64,000 nt of DNA from Symbiodinium natans (GCA_905221605.1 CAJNDS010000109.1:125001-189000); one strand, 5' to 3'; shown: positions 1 to 11,745, counted from the stretch's first letter. The notes: a model not told the origin generated them from the letters alone. Numbers and translations: made by a program.

Positions 1-246
1 GAACCCCAAAAGCCCTAAACCCTAGACCAAATATATCTACATCAATATATCTAGATGTATATACATATAATTGATTAGTTAATTAATTAATTAAATAATT
101 AATTAATTGATAAATATGAAAAATCGAAATACAATATATAAACCCTGAACCCCCGACCCCAGACCCTGTGTCCTGGTGCGACTTTGCCGCAACCATGATG
201 GGGGTTTGCATGTCCTCATGGGACGCTTCTCAATTGAGCCATCCAG

Positions 247-271
247 CCCCCCCCCCCCCCCCCCCCCCCCC
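247..271. repeat. Poly-C tract
   Basis: An uninterrupted run of about 25 C inside the telomeric region. Similar C or G homopolymers recur at 5641-5657, 30669-30687, 42079-42092 and 59141-59152, mostly in introns or spacers. Confidence 0.9.
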
Positions 272-820
272 GCCCTGTAGCTTCAAGCCATGAAGGTTAG
301 CCCTACACCCAAGAGTTTAGGGGTTAGAGTTTAGGAGCTTAGGGTTTAGAGTTATTGTCTTCGGCAGTCTCCAGTCTCGGCCGAATGTGGGTGACACGCG
401 TAGCTTCAGCGGTATCACCAAGAGGCCTGCAGATTGGAAAAATGATATTCGTTCAAAGTTGATACCCTCTATTCTGGGGGTACTTACAGCAAGCGACGGT
501 AATCGTTTGGGGTACATTCGGGGCAAACCCTAAGCCCCAAAATCAAAATAAGAGTCTCGAGAAACCAACAAAGGAAAATGTGCAAGATGTCCCAGGAAGC
601 CGATCGAGCTATGACCGCTACTACGTCTTCTGAACCCTAAGCCCGAAACCCTAAGTCTAAACCCTGGACTCTAACGAAACCCCCTAAGCCGTTCAGCGGC
701 CACGCTGTTGAGGAGCAAGGAGTTCTGGCCATTCGACTACACACATCAGGGGATATGCGAGCCTCTGACTAGATTTCACCTTACGAAGAGGGCTGCAGGG
801 ACTGACATTCAATAACTCCC

Positions 821-1034
821 TAGGTTTAGGGTTTAGGGTTTAGGGTTGGGGTTTAGGGTTTAGGGTTTAGGGTTTAGGGTTTAGGGTTTAGGGTTTAGGG
901 TTTAGGGTTTAGGGTTTAGGGTTTAGGGTTTAGGGTTTAGGTTAGGGTTTAGGGTTTAGGGTTTAGGGTTTAGGGTTTAGGGTTTAGGGTTTAGGGTTTA
1001 GGGTTTAGGGTTTAGGGTTTAGGGTTTAGGGTTT
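821..1034 (+). repeat. (TTTAGGG)n, longest forward telomeric block
   Basis: About 29 tandem TTTAGGG units with only a few variants (one TTTGGGG-like unit and one shortened unit near 938). It is followed 130 bp later by a reverse block at 1168-1208, so the two could pair as a hairpin in single-stranded DNA. Confidence 0.96.
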
Positions 1035-1164
1035 ACAGTAGGGTATTAGGGTTACAGCAATACGATAGGATCACTTTTGTGGCCCTACGTCCTGACGGAT
1101 TAGGAGTCACAGGTTGTTCGGGGGGTTGGGCATGTAGTTGTGGGATTGGGCTTCCCGACGTACT

Positions 1165-1208
1165 GCCTAAACCCTAAACCCTAAACCCTAAACCCTAAAC
1201 CCTAAACC
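1165..1208 (-). repeat. (CCCTAAA)n reverse telomeric block
   Basis: Six CCCTAAA units in the opposite sense to the block at 821-1034, separated by a 130-bp spacer without telomeric units. Confidence 0.93.
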
Positions 1209-3078
1209 CTTCAGCGCTAAAGCACTCGGAGTTGTGGGCATGAAAACCCAGAAGGCAAACACCCTAAACCCTTAACCCTTAACCCTGAAGCCTAAGCCCT
1301 GAACCCTAAACAAGAAAAGGAAATCCCGCTATCTCGTAGTTATTGTTGTCCCACTATTTGTGGTACGTACCCCAAAACCCAAAATCAAAAATCTTAAGCC
1401 CCAAACCCAAATCCCTAAACCCTAAACCCGGTACCTTAAACCCTGAAACCTTAAACCCTGAGCCCCTAAACCCCAAACCCCAAGCCCCAAACCATCGAAC
1501 CCTGAACTCCCGGCAGTTCTGTAAAAACCCAGCGGACAGGGCACGTAGTAGCCTAGGTCGCCCAACCCTAAACCCTGAACCCTAAACCCAAAACCCTAAA
1601 CCCTAAACCCTGAACCCTAAACCCTAAACCCTGAACCCTAAAACCCGGCAGACAGGGCACGTAGTAGCCCAGGTCGCCCAAGCCGTGGATCCTGGCATTC
1701 CTCAGCTCAGACAAATCCGAGCTCCCGAAAAGAGTTTGGGGTTGAGGGGCTTTTAGGGTTTAGGGTTTAGGGTTTAGGGTTTGGGGTTTAGGGTTTTCGT
1801 GTTTAGGGGCTTTTGGGGTTTAGAGTTTAGGGTTTAGGCTGTAGGGACCTTGGCCACAGGGTTTAGGGTTTAGGGTTTAGGGTGAGGGCTTAGCGGCAAA
1901 GCGCCCTACTCCCTAAAGCCCTTAACCTGAAATCCCTGACCCCTGAAAGTTTTCCGGAAATCGCTTTAGCGATCTCACACCTCGGCAAGTTCATGACTTG
2001 TGGTACCAGCTCCCCATTTCCATGCAAGCCATAGTTCCGCAGAATAAGGCCAGGGGCTCCTTCACTATACCAGGCTTTGTGGGTTCAGGGATCAAGGCTT
2101 ATGTGTGTGTACGATTTAGGGTTCAGGGTTTAGGAATTAGAGGTTTAGGATTAAGGGTTTGCAAATGTATTTATAACCCTAAACCCTAAACCCTAAACCC
2201 TAAACCCTAACCCTAAACCCTAAGTTAGTACGAAAGCAAACCAACTTAGGGGTCCTTGCGAGTCAACTTACAACTAGGAGGCCCCTGCTTGTGCCTTCAA
2301 ATATTGTGGACTCTTCAAGTTTTTGCAGGCGTTTTATGTGAGGCTCGGGCTAGAAGAATACGCTCCGAAGGACAGAGCGACCAGGTCGAAATGAGGGGTC
2401 CTGTTTGGGCTTCTTCTGCGTGAGGTTTCCTTGACACTTGAGCGGGATGCATTTCTGGGTTTGTGCAAGAAGCCTAAGCCCTAAACCCTAAACCCTAAAC
2501 CCTAAACCCTACACCCTAAACGCTAAACGCTAAACCCTAAACCCTCCCTAAACCCTAAAGAACATGGCGACACTGGTGTCATGGGAGAACTCCGCTGCCC
2601 CACCGCACGCTGCCCTTTGGGCCTTTGGGCCATGTCTCTCCAGTGCTGTGCGCGATCTCATTCTGAGAAATGGCAACTGTTATTGCGAACAAACCACAGT
2701 AAACCCCTACAGTAATGCTTTCCGCAGTCTAAACAAAACCCTATAACCCTAAACTGCTGAATATTTGTGAGAGACTTGCTTAGAGGGTAGGCATGTCGTC
2801 ACCCTATGGCGTTCAGCTGACCAACGCTACACCCCAAACCCAAAACCCTAAGCTCGATCTGCATCCACTGCTGTCAGGGTCCATGTACCTCTATTCCTCA
2901 AGCTATTGCATCGAAACGTAAAAACCTTAAACCCTAAACCCTAAACCCTAAATCCTAAACCCTCAACCCTCAACCCTAAACCCTCACCCCGGGTTGGGCA
3001 AACTCTGAATGTCAGCGCAGGCGCACGTCAGCGCGACAGGCTGCGAGCCGCTCGATGATGTTGCCTGCACTTGCGTGA

Positions 3079-3166
3079 GGGTTTAGGGTTTAGGGTTTAG
3101 GGTTTAGGGTTTAGGGTTTAGGGTTTAGGGTTTAGGGTTTAGGGTTTAGGGTTTAGGGTTTAGGGC
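3079..3166 (+). repeat. (TTTAGGG)n block
   Basis: About 12 perfect TTTAGGG units preceded by a GC-rich spacer. The nearest reverse blocks are at 2930-2990 and 3400-3450, so this forward block is bracketed by opposite orientation on both sides. Confidence 0.94.
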
Positions 3167-6043
3167 GTGAGGGGCCTGTTGGGGCTTCTGGAGCTTTCGA
3201 GGGGTTTGGGGGTTTTGGGTTTAGGGTCCATAGGCCTGGGGACATCCCAACCTATAGGGCTTAGTACACCCAAACCATCAGGTCCAAATACGTTGCCATG
3301 TGCAGCTTCGCTGCACTCACCAGCGAAAATGGCGCAAAGCCTTTGTGAACAGAGGGGGTTTGGGATCTAAGGAAGAGGCTGAGGGTTTAGAGTTTAGGGT
3401 TCCTAAACCCTAAACCCTAAACCCTAAACCCTAAACCCTAAACCCTGAATCCTATGCCCTAAACTGTTGGGGGTTCTGTGGCAGCTTCAGGTGCTTAGAT
3501 GGCCGCGGGTTTTTGCTGGGAGGATGAAGGGATAAGGGCTCCGAAGTCCCCGATGGAGCAGGGCGTATATGTCTTGTACCCCCAAAAGAACACCAAATAT
3601 ATACACTCACCAATATGGAAGAAGGAACCTTACATACACTCACAAAGAGAACAGTAATATAAAATCTCTGCTTCATATCATCTGGGTCGGGTTTAGGAGA
3701 GCATGGGTTTGAGGCATTAGGGCTGCTGGCCCCATTCTCACCTACCGGTCCGTTCTTTCGGGCCAAGAGGCAGCCCCGTCATTGGGCTCGTGTCCACCGC
3801 TGCCTCCTCCATGCTGGTGAAGCAGAACCTTGCTCTAGTATTAGGGCTTAGGGTTTAGGGTTTAAGGTTTAGGGTTAGGGTCAAGCTAGGCTATGCTTTT
3901 CCGCCTCTCAGCACAACTGCTTCTACAAGTTGCAACAGAACACAACATTAAGGAACATGTCTGTGCGTGCTCCGTCTTGAAGAGGCATGGGCAATATAGG
4001 TAGGGCTGTAAGTACATGAATGAAGGACATAATATGGGTTGCCGTTACATCTAACCTCACCTAGCAACCTACACCCATGAGAACTTAATCAGTCCCTACA
4101 CCCTAAACCCTAAACCCCAAACCCTAAACCTCAAACCCCCCAAACCCTAACCCCAAACCCCAAGCCCCAAAACCATAGGAGAACCAAGTCCTCCCCCAAC
4201 CCAGGTCTGCCTTAAAACCCTAAGAGTAGATACGTGGTCCCTGAATATCGGCTCTTAGAAGCGGACCCCTTATATACCCCTTATATACCCTGTACAAAGT
4301 AAGGGCCCATACTTCAGGAACCCTTTAAAGGGGGTAAGGGACCATATTAAGGGCCCATACACCTACCCTTATAGATGGTATAGGGAAACCAGGCTTCTGA
4401 ACTTGTCCTTCTACAATCGGAACCATCGTTTACTTCCAGGTCAAAAAAACGGAGCTTCGGATGTAGGGTGTGAGCAAGGTTTGGGGGTTTAGGGTTTAGG
4501 GTTTAGGGTTTAGGGTTTAGGGTTTAGGGTTTAGGGCCGGGCGGCTGCTCGAGGAAAGCCTTGGGGAGCCAGTTCACCGGCTGCCGTCGCAGCATTCGGT
4601 TCCGGTTCGCCAGGAAGAACCTCGGGGTTTAGGGTTTAGGGTTTGGGGTTTAGGGTTTAGGGTTTGGGGTTTAGGGCTGCTGCAGGAGAACTCTTGGCAG
4701 GAACGAAACGGACACACAAAATGCCTAAACCTGATGCCTGAAACCCGAGAAAGAGCCCATCTTTCAAAGGGGCACCAAGCGCCCGGAAGATTAAGACCAT
4801 CCTCGAGCTTCCGAAGCCAGAGAGCCACAAAGCCATAAAACGCCGAATCCTAAGCTATGAGACCCAAACATCCCTTTCGGGTTCAGGGTTTAGGGTTTAG
4901 GGTTTAGGGTTTAGGGTTTAGGGTTTAGGGTTTAGGGTTAGAGTCCCTTAAGTACACCAAAACACGACCTTGACTCGACAAACGAGCACTGACGAGAATC
5001 CAAAGACCAACACGCAACCCAAAACCCTAAACCCGAAACCCTAAACCCGAAACCCTACACCCTAAACCCTAACCCTGGAACCCGCAAGCCTGACACCCGA
5101 AATCCCTCATGGCCATGAAGCCTTGAACCCCTGAAAACCGGAACTCACCTAAGCCCTATACGCCCTAAACCCTACACGCTGAACCCTAAACCCCCCAAAG
5201 CCTGAAACCTGGAAGCCGGTGCGAAATTTTCCTGAATCCCGGGCCCCAAACCCTAAACCATAAACCCTAAAACCTAAACTATGAAGCCGGGGGCACCGAT
5301 AGAGGTAAGTCGGCCCCCAGGCAGCGAGGTACTGAAGCTTGTGCCTGGACTTCGGGTTTAGGGTTTAGGGTTAAGGTTTAGGATCTCGGGTTTAGTGTGT
5401 AGGGTCTCCATGTAAGGGAAAGCTCAAAGTCAGGAAGCGTCAGGGAGGCCCTAAGTAAGGAGGCCCCTGCATGGGAATGGAGCGATATTGCAGTCCTCTT
5501 CTGGGTTTAGGGTTTCCCTACTTGGAGTTTCAAGGTACTTTTTGCCCCAAGCATGACTGTACATATGAGCCCACCAAGTCGTCTAGGTAGTTAGAAGTAG
5601 ACAGTAGACATATCATTGGGGGTACAAGTACCAATGAACCTCCCCCCCCCCCCCCCCATCGACTCGCTGAGGACCCTACCTTCGGGTGCTTGGTGAATCT
5701 AAGTGACTTGGGGGCATTCGCGGATTTGTGTGAATATGACCCGCGAATCAAGCGTTGCTTTTCGCGCTGGGGGCGATGGTGTGCGGCTCAGGCTCGGGCT
5801 TAGAGGGTCCGAGTTAAGGTTCAGGGCTTAGGCTCCTAAACCACAAGCCCTAAACCCTAAACCCTAAACCCTAAACCCCAAACCCTAAACCCTAAACCCT
5901 AAACCCATTGAAACCCAAGGTTTCGAGTCATTTTTTGACAGGCTGCTCTACAGCCACCTCTCCCAGCGCGACCACGACGGAACGATCAGACTCGACAGTG
6001 AACTCGCCATCCGCAATCGGGTTCGAGAGCCAATCCAGCCTGA

Positions 6044-6147
6044 GTTAGGGTTTAAGGTTTAGGGTTTAGGGTTTAGGGTTTAGGGTTTAGGGTTTGGGGT
6101 TTGGGGTTTAGGGTTTAGGGTTTAGGGTTTAGGGTTTAGGGTTTAGG
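6044..6147 (+). repeat. (TTTAGGG)n block with TTTGGGG variants
   Basis: About 14 units including two adjacent TTTGGGG variants. A reverse array starts about 170 bp downstream (6325-6412) and contains CCCAAAA variant units. Confidence 0.92.
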
Positions 6148-7247
6148 AATTAGGAATTTTGAGTTGACTAGTTTAGGAGTTTTGGGTTTAGGTTTAGGGT
6201 CTAAGGCACTTGGGTTTAGGGCCTTCGGGATTAGGGCTTAAAGTTTCCAGGGTTCATCGGGCAACAGGGTACAGCGGCTTCAGCGGCTTCAGGTTGGAGC
6301 ATTCAGGTTTCATCAGAATTAACCTAAACCCTAAACCCTAAACCCTAAACCCTAAACCCTAAACCCAAAACCCAAAACCCAAAACCCAAAACCCTAAACC
6401 CTAAACCCTGAAATGATATAGTTCACACCACATCTTCTCTTGTGACAATAGATGCTTCAGGAGCTCCAGGGAAACCGACTGGTTCAGGGACTAGGTTTTT
6501 GGGGTTGAGAGACTGGGGCACTGAGTAGGGGGGCAGCCCTCAACAAACCCCCAAGTCAAGTCAACGCCAACACCTGCAACACCTGAAGCCTGACTCCTGG
6601 AAACCTAACTAAGAAAGAAGGCCACAAGAACTTGGCTGCACTTAAAAGGGTAGCTATGAATGAAATTGTTTGCTGCCTTGTTAGGACTGTTAGGAAACCC
6701 AATAAACCCAAAAAGGCTAAGGATCTAAAGTTACAGTAAAGCACCACAAAGAGAACACCAGAACCTGACCCCCACCTCAACCCTACACCCGAGACCCGAA
6801 GCCCTAAACCCCAAACCATCGACACCTAACCGCGGCCCCGCAGTTGATTAGTGGTTTGCTAGGCAGATATCGGGTTTAGGGTTTAGGGCTCAGGGTTTAG
6901 GGTGTAGGGTTTAGCCAAGCCCCAATAGCTTTTAAAAGGCCGTATTATCAACACCCAACCTCTCCCGGAAACGGTTCAGCCATGGCGCGGGAACATGAAC
7001 TTGACCTGCCCCCAGACGGGATCCGTGCACCCGGAAATTTCGAAGGGACCATGCCGGTTTAGGGTGTAGGTTTTAGGGTTTTTTAGGGTTTAGAATGCAG
7101 TAACCACTTTGCGGGGCATGTAACCGTACCTGGGTGGGCAATTCATGGGAACTCACACAGGGGAACCTGGTGTCGCATCTTGCGTTCCGTGAACCTAGCG
7201 CCGCAGCGGCAGGGAGAGAAGGATCAACAGGCTGGGGGTGAGAGGGT

Positions 7248-7426
7248 TGCCCTAAACCCTAAACCCTAAGCCTAAACCCTAAACCCTAAACCCTAAACCC
7301 TAAACCCTAAACCCTAAATCCTAAACCCTAAACCCTAAAGCCTAAACCCTAAACCCTAAACCCTAAACCCTAAACCCTAAACCTAAACCCTAAACCCTAC
7401 ACCCTAAACCCTAAACCCTAAACCCT
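7248..7426 (-). repeat. (CCCTAAA)n, longest reverse telomeric block
   Basis: About 25 CCCTAAA units with occasional single-base variants (CCCTAAG, CCCTACA, CCTAAA). A forward array follows at 7537-7648, giving a large inverted pair with a 110-bp spacer. Confidence 0.94.
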
Positions 7427-7536
7427 AGGAAGGCTATTCAAGGGCTAAAGGGTTGAAGGAGTTCGGCTCCTGGAGGGGCCTACGGCTGCTTCAAGATTAG
7501 ATTTGAGGGCTAAGCTGCATGGTGTACCCAATGAAG

Positions 7537-7648
7537 GTTTAGGGTTTAGGGTTTAGGGTTTAGGGCTTAGGGTTTAGGGTTTAGGGTTTAGGGGTTTAGG
7601 GGTTTAGGGTTTAGGGTTTAGGGTTTAGGGTTTAGGGTTTAGGGTTGA
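7537..7648 (+). repeat. (TTTAGGG)n block
   Basis: About 15 units, including two with an extra G (TTTAGGGG). It forms the second arm of an inverted pair with 7248-7426. Confidence 0.92.
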
Positions 7649-8133
7649 AACTCTACAAGGCATAAGCCCAAAACCCTGAACCTAAAGGGCATGGGGGTTC
7701 GGAATTTTGGATTTAGGGTTTAGGGGCAAAGGGCTTTAAGGGTATTTGCCGGGATTTTGGCACAATAAGGAAGCACAGAACCCTAAACTCTGAACCCTGA
7801 ACCCTGAACCCTGAACTCTAAACACTAAACCCTAAACCCTAAACCCTAAACCCTAAGGGTTTAGGCAGCGGCGTGCTTGGAAAGCAGAGGGGGGTGGAGG
7901 CCTCTTTCACCGAGTGGATGAGGATGATGCTGGTGTCTGGCCTCACGCTGTAAGGGGGCTGCTTTTGGGTTTAGGTTTTTAGGGTTTAGGGTTTAGGGTT
8001 TAGGGTTTAGGGTTTAGGGTTTAGGGTTCCCTAAAGTTTAGGGTTCAGGGTTTAGGGCCCCGGGTTTCAAATAAGTTTTCGTCGTGCTGACGTAGTCTGC
8101 AGAAGGAGCGCTCAGGGTACGGTTCATCATACC

Positions 8134-8231
8134 TCTAAACCCTAAACCCTAAACCCTAAACCCTAAACCCTAAACCCTAAACCCTAAACCCTAAACCCTA
8201 AACCCTAAACCCTAAACCCTAACCCTAAACC
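8134..8231 (-). repeat. (CCCTAAA)n block
   Basis: About 13 clean CCCTAAA units. A forward block follows at 8345-8410. These are the last telomeric units before the sequence changes to the AT-rich repeat island at about 8.7 kb. Confidence 0.93.
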
Positions 8232-8734
8232 TCAGTTCTACAGGGTTTGGGGTTTAGTGCTTAGGGTTGGTTCCACAGGCCGCTGAATAACAAAGCCTCA
8301 TCTCCTCAGAAGCCCAGAGTCCGCACCCACCCCTTGAACCCTAAAGGGTTTAGGGTTTAGGGTTTAGTGTTTAGGGTTTAGGGTTTAGGGTTTAGAGTTT
8401 AGAGTTTAGGGTTCAGTGCTTAGGGTTTTGAGCTAAGTCCTTAAAGACTGAATCCTTAAACCCTGAACTTCCGGAAAAGCACCCTCACAACCTCGTTGGT
8501 TAGCCAAGGTTCTTGTTGGACAGCAAGTGACACCAAAGCTCGGCGCGACACCAACCTCACTTTTTAACAGGGTTTAGGATTCGGGGCTCAGAGTTTGAAA
8601 GGCTGGTTAGGGATTTAGGTCTTAGGGTTTCTGAATTTGGGCCATTACTTCTGGAGCTCTTCATGTGCTTGGAGCCCTGGTATGCCTTGTCTTAAAAGAC
8701 CTAAAGGGCCCCAAACGTCCATACTTCAGAAAGG

Positions 8735-9060
8735 GTGGAGTTTTTTTTTGGGTCTTTTTTTTTTTTTTTGGGCCTTTCTTTTTTTTTTTGGTCGATTTTC
8801 TTGGTTTTCTCTAGGAAAACCTACTTTCCTTACATTTTGGACGGATTTTCTGTCATTTCCCTTAGGTTTTCGTTGGTTTTTCATAGGGAAAAACCTATGT
8901 TTTTTTTTACATTTTGGACGGATTTCCTGTAATTTCCATTAGGTTTTCCTTGGTTTTTCCTAGGGGGAAAACGGATTTCGTCAAACGTCAAAGCGTACGT
9001 TGCTTTTCCTTAGTTTTCCTATGGAAAACCCTATTTGAAGCACGCTTGGGTTTCTTAAAA
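8735..9060. repeat. AT-rich block with repeated short palindrome (left arm)
   Basis: T-rich sequence in which a ~77-bp segment (acattttggacggatttyctgt...) occurs twice in tandem (about 8837 and 8911). A near-palindrome of form GGTTTTyCTAnGrAAAACC occurs at about 8802, 8870, 8949 and 9008. The first 90 bp match the reverse complement of 10060-10150, so this is the left arm of an imperfect inverted repeat around the tandem array. ORFs here are short and T-driven, and I see no gene. Confidence 0.7.
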
Positions 9061-9094
9061 GAAGCTATATTTTCATCGGATTCATACTTTTTTT

Positions 9095-9790
9095 TCAATT
9101 AGTTTCTCGGGCTTTGAAGCACGCTTGGTACGGCTTAAAAGAAGCGGGGTGGGGTTGGGGGGGGGGCGCAGCCCCCCCCCCATTTGCAAACACCCTGCTC
9201 ACATGATGGGTGTCAACAAGTTTCTTGGGCTTTGAAGCGTGCTCTGCAAAAAAAGCGGGGGGGCTGGGGGGGACGCAGCCCCCCCCATTTGCAAACACAA
9301 TGCTCACACGATGTTTTTCAACTAGTTTCTTGGGCTTTGAACGGCTTAAAAGAAGCGGGGGGGGTTGGGGGGTCTGCGCCCCCCATTTGCAAACACCCTG
9401 CTCACATGATGGGTGTCAACAAGTTTCTTGGGCTTTGAAGCTCTGCACGGCTTAAAAAAAGCGGGGGGCTGGGGGGGGGCGCAGCCCCCCCCATTTGCAA
9501 ACACAATGCACACACGATGTTTTTCAACTAGTTTCTTGGGCTTTGAAGCACGCTTGGTACGGCTTAAAAGAAGCGGGGGGGGTTGGGGGGGGCGCAGCCC
9601 CCCCCCATTTGCAAACACCATGCTCACATGATGGGTGTCAACAAGTTTCTTGGGCTTTGAAGCACGCACGCTCTGCACGGCTTAAAAAAAAACAAAAAAA
9701 GCGGGGGGGTTGGGGGGGGCGCAGCCCCCCCCATTTGCAAACACAATGCTCACACGATGTTTTTCAACTAGTTTCTTGGGCTTCGAAGCA
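9095..9790. repeat. Two-variant tandem repeat, ~98-126 bp units
   Basis: Seven occurrences of a core (tttcttgggctttgaag) at about 9102, 9221, 9325, 9422, 9532, 9646 and 9772. Each is followed by GGCTTAAAAGAAGCGG, a G-run, CGCAG, a C-run and TTTGCAAACAC. The end of the unit alternates strictly between type A (CTCACATGATGGGTGTCAACAAG) and type B (CTCACACGATGTTTTTCAACTAG), giving a ~210-225 bp dimer. Each unit carries a G-run/CGCA/C-run hairpin. ORFs of up to 164 codons on both strands are repeat artefacts. Confidence 0.85.
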
Positions 9791-9793
9791 CGC

Positions 9794-9957
9794 TTCCTTT
9801 CTTCCTTCCTTGCTTCCTTCCTTTCTTCCTTCCTTTCTTCCTTCCTTGCTTCCTTCCTTTCTTCCTTCCCTCCTTTCTTCCTTCCTTCCTTCCTTCCTTG
9901 TTTTCTTCCTTTCTTTCATCCTTCCTTCCTTCCTTCCTTTCTTTCCTTCTTTCCTTC
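9794..9957. repeat. (CTTCC/CTTT)n microsatellite
   Basis: About 165 bp of imperfect CTTCCTTCCTTTCTT. It starts exactly where the last tandem-repeat unit breaks off, inside the sequence following the GAAGCACGCTT core. Confidence 0.93.
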
Positions 9958-10165
9958 TAAAACCTACCAGAAATAACGCTTTCCTATGAAACCACAGAGA
10001 AATTACTGTTTTTCGTACGAAAAACCACGAAAATGCATCAAATCCTTTAAAAATATGGAGGGAATGGTGGTTTTCTTAGGAAAAACCAAGAAAATCGACC
10101 AAAAAAAAAAATGCCCCCCCAAAAAAAAAAGACCCCAAAAAATAGGCCCTCCATTTTGGATCCCA
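9958..10165. repeat. Right inverted arm of the repeat island
   Basis: The reverse complement of 10060-10150 matches 8735-8830 closely (a T-run, GGTCGATTTTCTTGG, then TTTTCTAAGAAAACC-like sequence). The GGTTTTnCTAnGAAAACC palindrome recurs at about 10010 and 10070. The whole 8.73-10.16 kb stretch therefore has foldback architecture. No coding capacity beyond chance ORFs was seen. Confidence 0.65.
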
Positions 10166-10215
10166 GATCCTTAAAATAAAGGATATCAGAAACATGGACA
10201 ATATATGAATTCGCA

Positions 10216-10236
10216 AGTAAATAAATACAGAAATAA

Positions 10237-10273
<37 letters not shown>

Positions 10274-10338
10274 AAATAAATAAATAAATAAATAAATAAA
10301 GAAATAAATAAATAAATAAACAAATAAATAAATAAATG
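10216..10338. repeat. (AAAT)n microsatellite
   Basis: About 30 copies of TAAA/AAAT with a few AATT and GAAA variants. It ends at ATGAATAAAGCAGTCCGC, where the ~110-bp minisatellite begins. Confidence 0.95.
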
Positions 10339-11345
10339 AATAAAGCAGTCCGCTCTCGCGCCCCTCTGGCTCTGTCCTCCCAGTACTACATTTGTACTAC
10401 AATTCAACGAATATCCCTCAGCTTCCTGCGCCTCCCAACACTACATTGGCACTACAATTCTTCAACGAAAATCCGTCAGCTTCCCCGCGCGCCGCCGTAC
10501 GCGCCGTCGTACGCGCCGCAGTCCGCTCTCACGCCCCTCCGGCTCTGTCCTCCCAGTACTACATGTGCACTACAATTCAACGAATATCCGATATCCCTCA
10601 GCTCCCCGCGCCGCCGTACGCGCCGTCGTACGCGCCGCAGTCCGCTCTCGCGCCCCTCCGGCTTTGTCCTCCCAGTACTACATTTAATGCATGTACTACA
10701 ATTCAACGAAAATCTTCCCGCGCCGCCACAATCCGCTTTCGCGCCCCTCCGGCTCTGTGCTGCCAGTACTACATTTGTACTACAATTCAACGAATATCTC
10801 TCAGCTTCCCGCGCCGCCGTACGCGCCGCAGTCCGCTCTCGCGCCCCTCCGGCTCTGTCCTCCCAGTACTACATTTGTACTACAATTCAACGAATATCCC
10901 TCAGCTTCCCGCGCCGCCGTACGCGCCGTCGCACGCGCCGCAGTCCGTCCTCCCAGATCTACATTTGTACTACAAGTCAATTCAACGAAAATCCGTCAGC
11001 TTCCCGCGCCGCCGTACACGCAGTCGTACACGCCGCAGTCCGCTCTCGCGCTCCTCCGGCTCTGTCCTCCCAGTACTACATTTGTACTATACTTCAACGT
11101 TCGAAATACGCGCCGTCATACGTGCCGCAGTCCGCTCTCGCGCCCCCCGGCTCTGTCCTCCGAGTACTATACATTTGTACTACAAGTCAACGAAAATCCT
11201 TCAGCTTCCCGTGCTGCCGTACGCGCCGTCATACGCGCCGTCATACGCACCGTCATACGCGCCGCAGTCCGCTCTCGCGCCCCTCCGGCTCTGACTACAT
11301 TTGTACTACAATTCAACGAAAATCCCTCAGCTTTCCGCAGTACGC
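10339..11345 (+). repeat. ~110-bp minisatellite, open in all three forward frames
   Basis: About ten copies of a unit containing CAGTCCGCTCTCGCGCCCC, CGGCTCTGTCCTCCCAG, TACTACATTTGTACTACAA, TTCAACGAAAATCC and CAGCTTCCCGCGCCGCCG, with a nested 12-mer (TACGCGCCGTCG) in variable number. Forward ORFs of 429 (10336-11625), 300 (10392-11294) and 268 codons (10691-11497) overlap in three frames. All three frames being open argues for a stop-poor repeat rather than a real protein. No domain, signal peptide or start context supports expression. Confidence 0.85.
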
Positions 11346-11384
11346 GCCGCAGTCCGCAATACATTCAACGAAACTCATGGGATT

Positions 11385-11745
11385 ATCCCTCCCGGTTGCG
11401 TTTTCATATCGTTTTCATCCCCGCTTCGCTTTCATCCCCGTTTCGTTTTCATCCCCGCAGGCGCAACCCGGTTTCGTTTTCACTCCGTTCGTTGTGATCC
11501 CTGCCATGCCCGTTTCATCTTCATCCACGTTTCGTTTCAACCCCGTTAGGTTTTCGTCCAGCCGTCGTGATCCCCGCGCCATCCCCGTTTCGTTTTCACC
11601 CGTTTCGTTCCCATCCGGCCCTTGAAATCCCCACGCCATCCCCTTTCGTTTTCACCCCGCGGCTCTGATCACCAGTTTCGTTCTTATCCCCGCTTCGTTT
11701 TCATCCCCGTTTCGCTTTCACCCCGCGCCGCCATTCACCGGTATC
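11385..11745 (+). repeat. Degenerate ~18-bp repeat (GTTTCGTTTTCATCCCCG)
   Basis: Around 18 imperfect copies of GTTTCGTTTTCATCCCCG, alternating with CATCCCCGCTTCG and GTGATCCC variants. It follows the minisatellite directly and shares its open forward frames. Confidence 0.8.

Larger units (their letters stand above)
1..8640. repeat. Subtelomere-like region with interspersed TTTAGGG/CCCTAAA blocks
   Basis: Dozens of blocks of the heptamer TTTAGGG, or its complement CCCTAAA, fill this region. They are separated by 50-400 bp of unrelated, mostly non-coding spacer. Many copies are degenerate (CCCGAAA, CCCTGAA, TTTGGGG). Orientation switches repeatedly along the strand, so this is not one terminal telomere array but scrambled telomeric sequence of subtelomeric or interstitial type. 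TTTAGGG is the telomere unit reported for plants and dinoflagellates. Short ORFs here (up to about 105 codons) are built from the repeat or lie in spacer, and I support no gene. Confidence 0.93.

Noticed and set aside
9095-9790. Overlapping repeat ORFs with Phe-Leu-Gly-Phe-Glu and Cys-Ser-His-Asp motifs
   Set aside because: They follow the tandem unit in several frames on both strands and have no independent coding signal.
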